64,000 nt of DNA from Xestospongia bergquistia (lineage: Eukaryota > Porifera > Demospongiae > Haplosclerida > Petrosiidae), in contig OZ014412.1 in assembly GCA_963965975.1 (NCBI GenBank), positions 1,304,501 through 1,368,500 on the forward strand, read 5' to 3'. Each line of letters starts with the position of its first letter. Positions within the stretch are counted from its first letter, which is position 1. Positions 52,101 through 60,925 of this stretch are shown one piece after another. A model generated the notes under the pieces. It was not told the origin of the DNA. It did no database searches and saw nothing but the letters and a program-made list of their open reading frames with translations. Made by a program: the position numbers and the translations under genes.

Positions 52101-52282
52101 AAATAAAAATACATTAGTAATTGTTAATGATTATTAAGTTAATATTTTACAGTTTCAGGTCCAGGATTGAGTTCAATATCTCCTGATAAAATAAGTAGAA
52201 GCAAGAGAAATGAGGCTAGAGAGAAGGTTAGGCCATCATCACTCTCATCTCTTGGTCCTCCTTTTGACCATTGACACTCCAT
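30234..52282 (-). CDS. Gene G: 2A leader, five ankyrin repeats, novel C-terminal region
   Basis: Thirteen exons with agreeing phases (551 codons plus stop from the ATG at 52282): 52282-52151, 52093-52025, 43022-42930, 41658-41560, 41298-41200, 40129-40031, 37471-37373, 34207-34148, 32828-32741, 31803-31304, 31178-31046, 31001-30954, 30370-30234. The leader (MECQWSKGGP..., then SLASFLLLLLILS) ends in the 2A motif GDIELNPGP. Five ankyrin repeats follow (for example RGWTALHYASYKGHTDIV and ELLVNHGANIDVVNE), then a Cys-rich segment (CYNTC, GYCSKSCYC) and about 275 residues I do not recognise (contains DWIYVYDNGRWCQRYDLLV and VLFWGFAMKYEAGQYIAQY). 2A would make ribosomes skip the Gly-Pro bond and release a cytosolic ankyrin protein of about 510 residues. 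Without skipping, the hydrophobic leader could target the whole chain to membranes. The start could instead be 52384 or an upstream exon. Confidence 0.7.
31304..31803 (-). CDS. Gene G exon 10, unrecognised globular domain
   Basis: A 500-nt exon with clean acceptor (TTTTACAG) and donor (CAG|GTTAG), open throughout. It contains a basic N-terminal half (KDLHKKDWIYVYDNGRWCQR, GGGVKVRDKIVGGSKIGRKK) and a hydrophobic C-terminal half (FIPVVLLYCQL, PYDPVIIVFKSN). No family recognised. It is the largest exon of the gene. Confidence 0.6.
32322..32737. repeat. 50-bp minisatellite in gene G intron
   Basis: Unit of 50 bases containing GTACACATTGTACACTTCCA and ATGAACACAACCCACTGTCC, about 8 copies. The two units nearest the exon are the most diverged (TACGCTCCCAATAAATACAA). 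The array begins within a few bases of the GTAGAG donor of exon 9. Confidence 0.9.
32741..32828 (-). CDS. Gene G exon 9, Cys-rich
   Basis: Encodes GYCSKSCYCNEKTDWKVPFL and more, flanked by CTATAG acceptor and GTAGAG donor. With exon 8 (34148-34207, TPLCYNTCTYGLHCIDPVYK) it forms a cysteine-dense linker of six to seven Cys that may bind zinc. Confidence 0.55.
33000..34140. other. Intronic, nothing recognised
   Basis: AT-rich intron of gene G without coding or repeat structure that I can support. Confidence 0.4.
34148..34207 (-). CDS. Gene G exon 8
   Basis: 60-nt phase-0 exon, TPLCYNTCTYGLHCIDPVYK, between TATATAG acceptor and GTAAGTG donor. It lies directly after the 144-bp satellite array in transcript order. 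Confidence 0.55.
34385..37135. repeat. 144-bp satellite array 1 (about 19 units) in gene G intron
   Basis: Units of 143-145 bases containing CTACATTATATCACACTTAC, CTATTATATTGTAAAG and GTGGAAACAGAAAAA. Two or three unit types (with AATCACAGCAATGTAAATGTGG or ATTTACAGCAAAGTTAATGCGG) alternate in a higher-order pattern. Read on the transcript strand each unit has ACAATATAATAG, three bases, then GTAAGTG (GTCAGT in one unit). Related to array 2. Confidence 0.92.
37373..37471 (-). CDS. Gene G exon 7, ankyrin repeat 5
   Basis: A 99-nt phase-0 exon encoding one full ankyrin repeat: RGWTALHYASYKGHTHIVKL and LVNHGANIDVITK. Differs from exon 4 by a handful of residues, so it arose by recent duplication. 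Confidence 0.85.
37672..38317. mobile_element. TA-flanked TIR element (about 646 bp)
   Basis: Inverted ends CCGTATAGTGGGTATTATTG on the left and its near complement ending CCCGCTACATGG on the right, flanked by TA. The interior holds a tandem 52-bp duplication (GGCGATTTATTAAAATAATT...GGTGGGTGGTATTAATTAAT) and no ORF of note. It is non-autonomous, Tc1/mariner style by its TA target. Confidence 0.75.
38405..38975. repeat. 112-bp tandem repeat, about 4.5 units
   Basis: Repeats of CAAAGGGTCTGGTAAACAA, then AATTGTTAGAATTTAGATCC and AACAATATAAAATGTAGTTC at 112-base spacing inside a gene G intron. A single diverged copy is at 41900-42000, so the array grew after the exon duplication. Confidence 0.85.
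38980..40025. other. Intronic, no gene
   Basis: AT-rich intron. 39770-39960 resembles 41060-41180, part of the duplication of ankyrin exons and flanks. Confidence 0.5.
40031..40129 (-). CDS. Gene G exon 6, ankyrin repeat 4
   Basis: 99-nt phase-0 exon encoding DEQTALHVASKEGHCDIVQL and LLNYNADPDICDE, between CTTTAG acceptor and GTGAGT donor. Only two residues differ from exon 5. Confidence 0.88.
41200..41298 (-). CDS. Gene G exon 5, ankyrin repeat 3
   Basis: 99-nt phase-0 exon: DKQTALHVASKEGHCDIVQL and LLNYNADPNICDE, complete ankyrin helix-turn-helix pattern (TALHVA, IVQLLL, GAN-like NAD). Confidence 0.88.
41560..41658 (-). CDS. Gene G exon 4, ankyrin repeat 2
   Basis: 99-nt phase-0 exon: RGWTALHYASYKGHTDIVEL and LVNHGANIDVVNE, a textbook ankyrin repeat, flanked by ACAATAG acceptor and GTAATT donor. 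Confidence 0.88.
42930..43022 (-). CDS. Gene G exon 3, ankyrin repeat 1 (capping)
   Basis: 93-nt phase-0 exon: NDSLIESVKNGNLSGVEYAL and LIGANVNAIDQ. It fits an N-terminal capping ankyrin repeat. It is the first exon after the 9-kb intron that holds satellite array 2. Confidence 0.82.
43180..50095. repeat. 144-bp satellite array 2 (about 48 units) in gene G intron
   Basis: Nearly homogeneous head-to-tail units (CTACATTATATCACACTTAC, CTATTATATTGTAAAAGACA, CATTGAGATCATAAGTAATC, GGAAACAAAAAAACAATAG, CAACATTGAATTCAATAC). It is the same family as array 1. Single-site variants are scattered, but the three bases between ACTTAC and CTATTAT take six forms (caa, cga, ctc, ccg, agt, tga by eye). Near the right edge the sequence decays at 50095. 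Confidence 0.95.
50130..52020. other. Intronic spacer with LINE scrap
   Basis: 50240-50420 matches the 5' part of the non-LTR remnants at 6450-6590 and 25845-25985 (GATATTAGCCATYC, TTACTTCATTYTTTTA). The remainder to 52020 shows no gene. Confidence 0.5.
52025..52093 (-). CDS. Gene G exon 2
   Basis: 69-nt phase-0 exon ISSKSCHSEVSSEHDNIDNT then SDK, with TTTCCTCTAG acceptor and GTCAGC donor. It links the 2A exon to the ankyrin repeats and forms the flexible acidic start of the released product. Confidence 0.6.
52157..52183 (-). other. 2A ribosome-skipping motif (GDIELNPGP)
   Basis: Minus-strand codons read G-D-I-E-L-N-P-G-P, an exact match to the D-V/I-E-x-N-P-G-P consensus for 2A-mediated skipping, preceded by the leucine-rich run FLLLLLILS. 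Known hydrophobic 2A leaders in sea urchin and sponge proteins have this form and can act as signal sequences when skipping fails. The Gly-Pro junction is at 52160/52159. The exon ends two codons later at a GTAAAA donor. Confidence 0.9.
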
Positions 52283-52506
52283 CCATTCTGGCAGAACAAG
52301 GGTAGTTCCCAGTGGAGTCTGTATATATACTGTATGATGATCCTCTAACTCATGAGCAGTAAGTTTAACATCAACTATTGTCATATAGACATAAGTAAAT
52401 GATAAATAAAGTAATTATCAGAAATAATGATAACAAATATTATTGTTCATATACTGATATCTTATTATTTGTACAGTATATAATATATAGTACAACATAT
52501 AATATA

Positions 52507-53061
52507 CTGTAAATTGAAAAATATTAGTGTTGGTTTTAATTTAGTGAAAATAGCATTTGGGTATAGGTTGCTAAATTTAAAAGTTGCTAACTTAATTAAC
52601 ATTCAGGACACAGATCACGTGCACGCTCTCAGTTACCACGAGGAAAACTGATTGCTCTATTGATGTTCAAAGTTGGCTATACTACTAGTATGTCTCTTCA
52701 CAAGTGGTTGAACTCTGCAAGTAAGCAAAGCACTTCTCCACTACTGCTACTTTTACAAGATGGTATTCAAATGAAGTAAAACATCATCTGGAAGAAGTGA
52801 AAATTGACTTAAAAATTAGTATTGTAAAACTACTGCACGCTAACTGGCTTATTTTGGCTATATCTAAACTCAGGGCAAATAGTGACATTGTACATACTGG
52901 ATTTGAGAAAGCTGGAATTCTAGACTCCATAACCCCCAAAGACAATGGTCCTCACTAACAGTTATAATAACTTGGATTTTTCGCTAAATTAAATGTTCGC
53001 CAATATGTTCACTTTTCTAAAATGCTAAATATTTTGGACGCTAACTTTTTTCGATTTACAG
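52507..53061 (+). mobile_element. Deleted pogo/Tigger-like DNA transposon
   Basis: TA-flanked, with ends CTGTAAATTGAAAAA and TTTTTTCGATTTACAG inverted. The plus strand at about 52790-52955 encodes the C-terminal end of a pogo-type DDE transposase (KLLHANWLILAISKLRANSD, then VHTGFEKAGILDSI). The body of the gene is deleted. Confidence 0.75.
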
Positions 53062-53549
53062 TAATACATAGTACAGTATATAAACTATATCTATTATCTG
53101 ATATAGCAAAAGCCAGAGTATTGTCAAACTAGATCAAATATTATTACTGATGTATGGTCACTATACAGCAGTAAATACTACACTCCAGTATATGGCAATC
53201 TTATCAGTTATTTGTAACTCTAGTCATCTTCACTCAAAGTAAAATGAGTAAAACAAGAAATGATGTGAAACATTATTAAGTTGGCACATTTATCATAATA
53301 CATGGTCATCCTCACAGAACATTAGCACCATTTAAAATTTGTCCCATCAATAGTTATCATTATTACAATTGAACAATATAAAGTTTAAGGACTATCATTG
53401 AATACAAGTAATTTGATAAATTCATTCAATACAATTGACGTCAAGTAACTTGTTAATAGGTTAAATCATGATAAGTTATTTAATTTATAGTCTTTTATTA
53501 CATCAATGTTTATGATTGGCCATAAGTGTAACAATAAACATTAACTTAC

Positions 53550-53603
53550 AAGAACTGTCATCTCCAAAGGAAATGTTGAAGGGAGGACAAGTGATCCTGA
53601 CTT
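53550..53603 (-). CDS. Possible 54-nt exon upstream of the 2A exon
   Basis: Flanked by ATATATTATAG acceptor and CTT|GTAAGT donor. In phase 1 it reads VRITCPPFNISFGDDSS and joins in frame to an alternative start of the 2A exon at 52374 (acceptor ACAATAG, then DVKLTAHELEDHHTVYIQTP). Upstream it is in phase with the TM exon (58208) and the 54158 exon of receptor F. Without RNA evidence it could also be a 5' exon of gene G alone. Confidence 0.4.
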
Positions 53604-53754
53604 CTATAATATATCAATTAAATTGTTACTTTTTAACAATTTTTTTACCAATAGCATAAACATGAACAATTCTTTGAGTTTCTTGAAGTCTACTGTAGCC
53701 AGATTCTTTAGATCTATACATTATAACTCAATGTACTATATAGTTCATAATAAC

Positions 53755-56700
53755 TTACTCTTGAGTAATAGGATCACATGTGATATTATCATCATCATTG
53801 ACTTGAATCCCACTTCGGACATTAGAACAAGTAACAATACCATTAGTTATACTTAACTTCTGAGTGATATAAACTAGTTCAGGTGATGAAAGATCAACCA
53901 CATGATTCTTATCAGATTCAGGTTCATCTTCAATAATATATTCCAGGGAGATACAACAACAAGGAAGAGATATAACATCTTCAGGACTAGAATCAAAGGC
54001 ATGTAGCTGGTTGTTTGACATTTCGTCTTGATATGACGATATGACATTACTGAATACACGAGTTGAATGATCTCCATTTTCATTAACAACTTGGTTTGGA
54101 ATATTGTTGCCCACTAATAAGAAAATAAATTTAAATAACAAAATTAAATAAACTTACCAAACACAACTGCACACTCATTATCAGTTGAAGTGGTTGGAGA
54201 TATATAAACACAGTCATCATTATCAGCTATTAATATAAAGTATATTATGTCGTTACAATGATCATTATCTATTACCAATATCATTCTGAGCAGAACCATT
54301 ATCATTAACATGAAGAGGATGTTTCTCATGTGAAGATTGCTCCTATGTAAGAAGAATTGTAAAACTTCTGCATAAGTCATTCAAATTACTGTTTTTCTTT
54401 ATTATTAATGAGATTTAGTGATCAATTAGTTACTCCTCTATAAATTTGTCTGTGAGAGACAACAACTATACAGTAATATTTCATGTCCTTTTAGACAGTT
54501 TAGTCTTCTGTCAAATATTTCTAATTAATTTGTTGAATCTATATCTGCTATATTGTCTATGCAGACTCAAGAGGTCTGTTACAATAGGAGTTGAAATGCC
54601 ATTTTTTGAGAAAAGAAGTTACAAAATGGTATTTATATAACTACCAATCTATATTTAGTCTTTTTATTACACTAGTTGAAATCCTTAAAATTCAAAACAA
54701 TAAAAATAACAATTTAGTGTATTGCAATTTCTCTTTCTTAAGTACTTTGTTTAAGCTTGAATAGAGTTGTCACTATTTTGTTATAACAATAAAGTATACT
54801 TCTCTATAAAGGACATTAACATTTGTCCAAATAATGTTCATTGTAGTCAATTTTACAGACATTTTTATTACACTAGTTGAAATCCTCAAAATTCAAAACA
54901 ATAATAAGAACAATTTAGTGTATTGTGGTACAAGAACAATAATATGAACTATGCAGGTCAATTTTCTGATTTGTACTGCTGTCACATAGCACAAAATATT
55001 TTCCAGCAACTTGCCTATGTTACAAATGCTATACTCAGTTGAGATCTGTTGTCTGTTTACATTATTGCAAGAACCTGTATAGATTACTCATGAAAGGACA
55101 TATGGTGGATGATGATAAGGTACTTTTAGATTGTGTCCTCAGAAAGGAACTGTCTGAAAAAGAGGCCATCAACTAATCTCAAAACACCAGTGGAAATAAT
55201 GAATACACATAGTTTGGAGAGATTATTAGCTCATTGAAAATCTTTGTTAAAAACAAACCATGAAAATTGTCACCCTTGAAATTTCTGCTATGTATAGTAC
55301 AGAAGTTATCTAAGAGCAATTTTGTGTCTCACAGAGCAACTAAAGTTTAAGCACCATTTTATTATATTAGGATTAATACTCAAATCATCTTCTTAATGGC
55401 CTGAGTTACATAGTAACCTTTCTCATTATCTACTTGTTCACCCATAAAAGAATAGTGCCAGCCTCAACATTCAAAGGAATGATATTACCCACATTAACAA
55501 CACAAGAAGGATTAATATGGATTAACTTGGTTTGATTATTATTATCTTTTTTAATTTCCTGCTGTATAGCATAGCATAGATATTATATAAGAGCATATTT
55601 TGAATATCATGGAGCAATTAAAGTTTAGGCCCTGTTTTAATGCAATCTCAATTAAAGTTTAGGATTGATGCTTAAGTCAATTTTAATGCTATTTAATCAA
55701 CAATAGCCTTCTTCTCTTTAGCTGCTGGATTAGTATCCACCATAGATCAGGAAACTTTTTTGTTACAAAGTTTCATACAAAAATTAACACGTTAAAAATT
55801 TTTGGACACTAGTGGCATGTACAAAAATTTATTAACCCCTAAATTTTGCAATACACAACATGTTGAGCATTATGGAAGAGTAGGGTATGGATTATTCTAT
55901 TTGAGGCTATCATGTTTATGTGAGGTTGCACTAACACTATGATGGCTAATGTATTCACCATAAATCAAGAAAGTTCATTGTTAAAAAAGTTTGAAATGTC
56001 AGACTATGTATAAAAATTAATTACACTAAAATTATTACACATTAAAATATTTATGGTATGTAGTGCACGTATTACATGATGGTGTAGGAATTGTTTAAAG
56101 TGTAGATATAACTAAGATGGCTCTTTTGAGATATCTGAAACTTATAGATGAACCAAAAGGTTATATCATCCTCCATACAGCTACAGGTAATTGCTTGGCC
56201 AAATGATAAAGTTAGTAAGGCTATCAAAGCGTGTCCAAAAAAAACAGACCATATCAGCTATACAGTTCCAACATGCAAGCTAAAATTGGTAAATACAGTA
56301 GTCATCATGATATTACTGTAGTCTTGCATTTCTATTTTAAAATTATATACATGATAGCCTCCAATAAAAATAATGTATACTGTATTCTTATATAATGCTC
56401 AACGTGTTGCATATTGCAAAATTTAGGGGTTAATAAATAATAGTACATGCCTCTTGTGTCTGAAAATTTTTTAACATGTTAATTTTTTACATGAAATTTT
56501 TGTAATTTGAAAGTTTCCCAATCTATGGTATGTCTGAACTGTACAGCTGATAAGGTCTGCATTTTCTGGACGCACTTTCATGGCCTTCCCAACTTTATCA
56601 TTTGCCTGAGCAATTGCCTGTGGCTGTATGGAGGATGATATAACCTTTTGGATTATCTATAAGTTTCAGATCTCAAAAGAGACATTTTAGTTGTATCTAC

Positions 56701-59700
56701 ACTCTCCACACTTCAACACCACCATGTAACACTTGCACTACATACGTTAAATATTTCAATGTGTAATAACATTAGTGTGTTTAATTTTCTTACATCATCC
56801 AACATTCAAAATTTTTTTAACAATGAAACTTTCCCAATCTACAGTATTTTATTTGGTGGAATAAGAACAGAAGGAGGGAGGGTCAAGTGTCCCCCTCTTT
56901 AATAATCGTAAGTGAAGTACACATAAGCTCTCAAGCTTGAGTCTACCATAAGTATTAATATCTTGAAGTATACATTCTAATTGCCTTCCCCTTCCCAATT
57001 TCACTCATCTTCCTACTCTATTGTTATCCCAGTACAGTGCTAGCTCTGTATTATTGTCCTATGTCATATTTGATGAAATAAAGAAGCATATAGCTCAATC
57101 ACAAACTCTCAAAGTCAGAGAATTATTTAAAAGAAAAGGTTGTCATTAGTATTTTGAAAGAATTACTATTGGCACAGATAAGTTATAAATAATTCCCTTT
57201 GACATTAATAAGAAACATGAAGCATCTATTACTAATAGAGTACAGACATTTATATATTTATCAACAAAAACATGAAATCATTGATAAATACATCGTGTTT
57301 CTCATTATATACCATCAAAGAGAATTATTAAGAAGTCTTGTCATTACACACAAGGATTAGACTTGTAGCATTTTGACAGGGCTGCCTTAGGTTGGTCTTG
57401 TGTGACAAATTGTTTATATTATTTAAATCACAAATATCTTTCAAGCTATGAAGCCACACCCATATTTTGTTAACAATGCAGTTTCAGAAATTGAAATTTC
57501 TTTATGAAATTTTGAGATTTGTAATTTGACAAACCACTAGTCAAACTAAACACAAATACAGCATAAATATAGACTAATGAATAGGCAGTTTTGCAGGTTA
57601 CAAGGATTCAAACTCATAATGAATTGGCTCATCTCCTGGCTAAGCAATTATAATAAGATTTATACCTCATATACTTTGAATGGAACACTTATAAAAAGGT
57701 CTATATTTGAAATGTGAAAACAAAAGTAAGTTATATCAGATACATTATGGTTTGTTGATCCATATCCATAATAATTAAACCAACTAACTTAGGATTTTGT
57801 AAATGGTTACCTTGTTGACAGGTTTATGTAATATACCATGGATTGCAGTAATATCAAACCTGAACCCCAAACCCCAAGATATCAGCCTAAGGCAAAGCGA
57901 TGGCTGATACCGATGGGTTCAGGTCTGTTATTGCTGCTAACACCTGGTACATATAATATAGTTTATAATTTAAGGGCATCCATATCTCTATGAAACTCAA
58001 CACTATCAAGAATTCATAATGTCAGTGACACAACATGATAGTAATACTATGATAACTAAAACACATTTGTTTATACAGTAGTAATATAAAAGTTCACCTC
58101 TCATATATAGTGTTAACATACCTTATCATCACCTGTATGGTAAGAACGTATTTCTATTAATAAAAAAACATTAACAATTTATGTATTAAAACACCATAGA
58201 TGTCTACCTTCATTGGATGATTTTCTCTTTCTGAGAACAATACAACTAACAAATATTATTGCTGTCAGTGCCAGTTCTATTAAAGCCACTATAGCAACTA
58301 CAGCTACCAAACCAGATATCAATAAGATATTATTATCTGGAGGTATAATACAAAAAGTCATTATGAACTAACTAGTATATTCAATTATAGTATATATTAA
58401 ACATTCCATTAATGGGTTCCACAGATGTGTTTATACCATAAAAGCTAACAATGTCAGTGACTATTACATCTCTTGATGCTATGAATAAAATAGTATATTA
58501 CCGTATATCGGGAAAGTTTCATTGTTAAAAAAGCTTGAACATTGGATGATGTAAGAAAATTAAACACACTAATGTTATTACACATTGAAATATTTAAAGT
58601 ATGTATTGCAAGTCTTTACATGGTGTTGAAGTGTAGATACGACTAGATGGCTCTTTTGAGATATCTGAAACTTATAGATGATCCAAAAGGTTCTATCATC
58701 CTCCATACAGCCACAGGCAATTGCTCAGCCAAATAATAAAATTAGAAAGGCCATGAAAGCATGTCAAGAAAATGCTGACCTTATCAGCTATACAGTTCAG
58801 GCATACAAGCTAAAATTGGTAAATACACTAGCCATCATGGTGTTACTGCAGCCATGACTTTCCTTTTTAAAGTTATATACATGATAACCTCAAATAAAAA
58901 TAATCTATATTGTACAAATATAGTGCTCAATGTGTTGCATATTGCAAAATTTAGGGGTTAATAAATTTTCGGACACACCTCTTGTGTCCAAAAATTTTTT
59001 GCATGTTAACTTTTTACATGAAACTTTTGTAACACGAAAGTTTCCCGATTAATAGTATAATACATAACAGTACAATATACTACTTACTACTCATCATAAA
59101 ACAGAGTAAAACATAATACTTACCAGTAGTAATATCAGTCTCAGTAGGAGATGGTAGTAGTAAGATATACTCTAGTACTTGAGGGTATACAACAGATGGG
59201 TTAGTTATAATAGTACCATCTACTATATCATGAGCTGTCACAGTATAGTTACCACTAACTGGTAGACTTATATACTGGTATACTGTACTCTCCTCTATAT
59301 TGGATTTACTCATATTAATAGACTTCACAGTTCCTTTAGAAAACTCTCTAAATATCACATGACATCCATTAGCAGTAGATCTCTCAGCAAACCTACACTC
59401 TACAACAAGTGATCCATTATCAGAGTAATATTGTAGAGTGAGTCCTTGAACATGATAGGTTTCTATGGTGATAAGAATTTAAAACAATATAATTATAGTA
59501 TATATGTATATATATGATCATATTAATTAATAATAAAAACACTTACTGAAGTATGACTCATTCTTTGTTTTAGAGTTATTAAAATAATCCAGTATATCAG
59601 CAATGAAGATATAATTTAGTTGAGGACCAATGTTTAATACACTGTAGCTAATAGTCACTGATTGTCTATCGTCTACAATACATTTAGAAGAATGTTCTGT

Positions 59701-60698
59701 GTCTGTTCCATTAATTACTGAGTACTCTCTTGTAATACCCAGTAATGTACTATTACAGAGTCTAGGATATCCTATAATCTAGATACATACACATTGTGAA
59801 TATTACAATATAAATCTATTGTTATTACTTACAGAGACATTGAATTCCACGTCAAAGGAATTATTGTGTTCATTAAAGGTGACCTCATGATCAGGTAAAA
59901 TATTACAATAGTACTCTATAATATATGACAATTAAGGTCATCTGAATATCTAATTGCAGATATACCTCCACTAAACTCATCTTGAGTACTAGTACTATTA
60001 GAGCTATATTCTCCACTATGAGCTATAACAGTAGCAGTGTAAATATCACAGATTGTGAGGTTATATAACTTATAAGATGTATCATTAGTAATATCATTAT
60101 ATAGTAACTGGCCATGTTGGTTCTCTATATAAATGTGATATGATAGTGGATAGTTCTTAAATGGATGAGACCAGTTCAACCAGTTTGAAGAACTGGTAAA
60201 ATCAAATTTGAACTGGAGGTATTCTACTGGGTTAATACCTATTGAATAATAAATGATAATAAATTATTATTATTATAGAATCTATATACCTTTAACTATT
60301 AAAGTAGCTCCCTTTGATATAGGATAGGAGTTCTCACCTACTACAATGCATCCAATAGTTATTCCATCATTAATAGGTAGTGCTCTTATAGTTAGTACTG
60401 ATGACCACACATCAACTGATATATTGTTAGTAGTTACTGTTATCTCTCTGTCTTGATTAGTGGGATCAGTGAGTGAATTACCCTGTACTGACCAGATCAG
60501 TACATATCCTCTACCTTTACAGGTAAAGTTCACCGTTGTGTAAAGAGGAGATATCACTGATAAAGGAGCTATTGTGATAGCTGTATTAAAAGACAAGTGG
60601 TAATATAAACTAATTTTATTTCCATCTCACTTACAATCACTCTCTGTTTTCATCAATACGAAGAGAAGCAGAATAGCGCTAGCCCTGGAACGAAACAT
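53755..60698 (-). CDS. Receptor gene F: signal peptide-Ig-FN3-TM, distinct tail
   Basis: Ten exons in agreeing phase, 627 codons with stop: 60698-60635 (signal peptide, FRSRASAILLLFVLM), 60580-60290 (Ig: NFTCKG, LIWSVQG, ITIGCIV), 60238-59966 (FN3-like, WLNWSHP, YTATVIAHSG), 59915-59833, 59778-59547, 59462-59124 (YHVQGLTLQYYSD), 58478-58437, 58336-58208 (TM ISGLVAVVAIVALIELALTA, then LRKRKSS), 54226-54158 (DNDDCVYISPTTSTD) and 54113-53755. The tail lacks NPxY but has tyrosines in acidic context (LEYIIEDEP, ELVYITQ) and a CCC cluster that could be lipidated. Splicing across the 4-kb intron holding MITE copies is inferred from phase. An extra exon at 54267-54342 (EQSSHEKHPLHVNDNGSA) is possible. 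Confidence 0.72.
54267..54342 (-). CDS. Possible extra exon near receptor F tail
   Basis: Between TTCTTACATAG acceptor and ATTG|GTAATA donor, frame EQSSHEKHPLHVNDNGSAQN. Its 3' phase matches the 54158-54226 exon, but its 5' phase does not match the F transmembrane exon. It would need a further exon or another promoter. Confidence 0.35.
55442..55562 (-). CDS. Terminal-exon-like ORF, unknown
   Basis: After an acceptor-like CTATACAGCAG the minus strand is open to a TAG: EIKKDNNNQTKLIHINPSCV, then VNVGNIIPLNVEAGTILLWV. Composition looks coding and the LNVEAGTILLW run resembles a beta-sandwich strand pair. No partner exon is in phase nearby, so it may be a fossil. Confidence 0.25.
55740..56844. 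mobile_element. Composite of inverted MITE copies
   Basis: Contains a minus-oriented piece (55740-55950), a nearly full plus-oriented copy (about 55956-56528) and a minus-oriented piece (56531-56844) of the element that sits whole at 58501-59055. Shared marks are TTTTGAGATATCTGAAACTT, CATCCTCCATACAGC and AAATTTAGGGGTTAATAAAT. Ends read AATCGGGAAAG-like or CTTTCCCAATCTA. Confidence 0.7.
57828..57950. repeat. Short hairpin/foldback
   Basis: Arms AATATCAAACCTGAACCC and GGGTTCAGGTCTGTTATTGC, plus inner arms ATATCAGCC and GGCTGATA, form a long hairpin of about 110 bases between TACCAT and TGGTAC. It is either a small foldback MITE or a structured RNA source. Confidence 0.5.
58501..59055. mobile_element. 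MITE (555 bp) within receptor F intron
   Basis: Flanked by TA on both sides, ends CCGTATATCGGGAAAG and CTTTCCCGATTAATAG inverted. It lies between exons 6 and 7 of gene F, so it should be spliced out. Same family as 55740-56844. Confidence 0.75.
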
Positions 60699-60725
60699 GA
60701 TTCCCAAGGGCCGTACTGGATTTCA

Positions 60726-60737
60726 TGCGCATGCGTA
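60726..60737. promoter_or_regulatory. NRF1-like site upstream of receptor F
   Basis: TGCGCATGCGTA, close to the palindromic NRF1 consensus (TGCGCATGCGCA), about 28 bases before the F start codon in an otherwise AT-rich region. A plausible core promoter element; not proven. Confidence 0.4.
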
Positions 60738-60925
60738 ATTATCAAATGCTTAGATGCTTTGTGGTTCACTCTGTTGAAGTTACTTCAAGTTAGCATCGCA
60801 TGATTTATTAAATATAATAAGAAGTAAATAAAGAGTTATTTAATAAATAATTACTTATTATTATTATATCATGATAATTTTCCAATTTTTACACAAACGG
60901 CGCCCCATAATATTTGTAGGTGGTA

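Noticed and set aside
53874-54089. Second minus-strand frame open for 71 codons
   Set aside because: It overlaps the last exon of receptor F in another frame; the F frame is longer and matches splice phases.
57840-57950. tRNA gene (GGGTTCAGGTC resembles a B box)
   Set aside because: No A box or cloverleaf; the sequence is a simple long hairpin.
55742-59055. Protein-coding transposase in the MITE family
   Set aside because: No open frame of useful length in any copy; shared blocks are non-coding.
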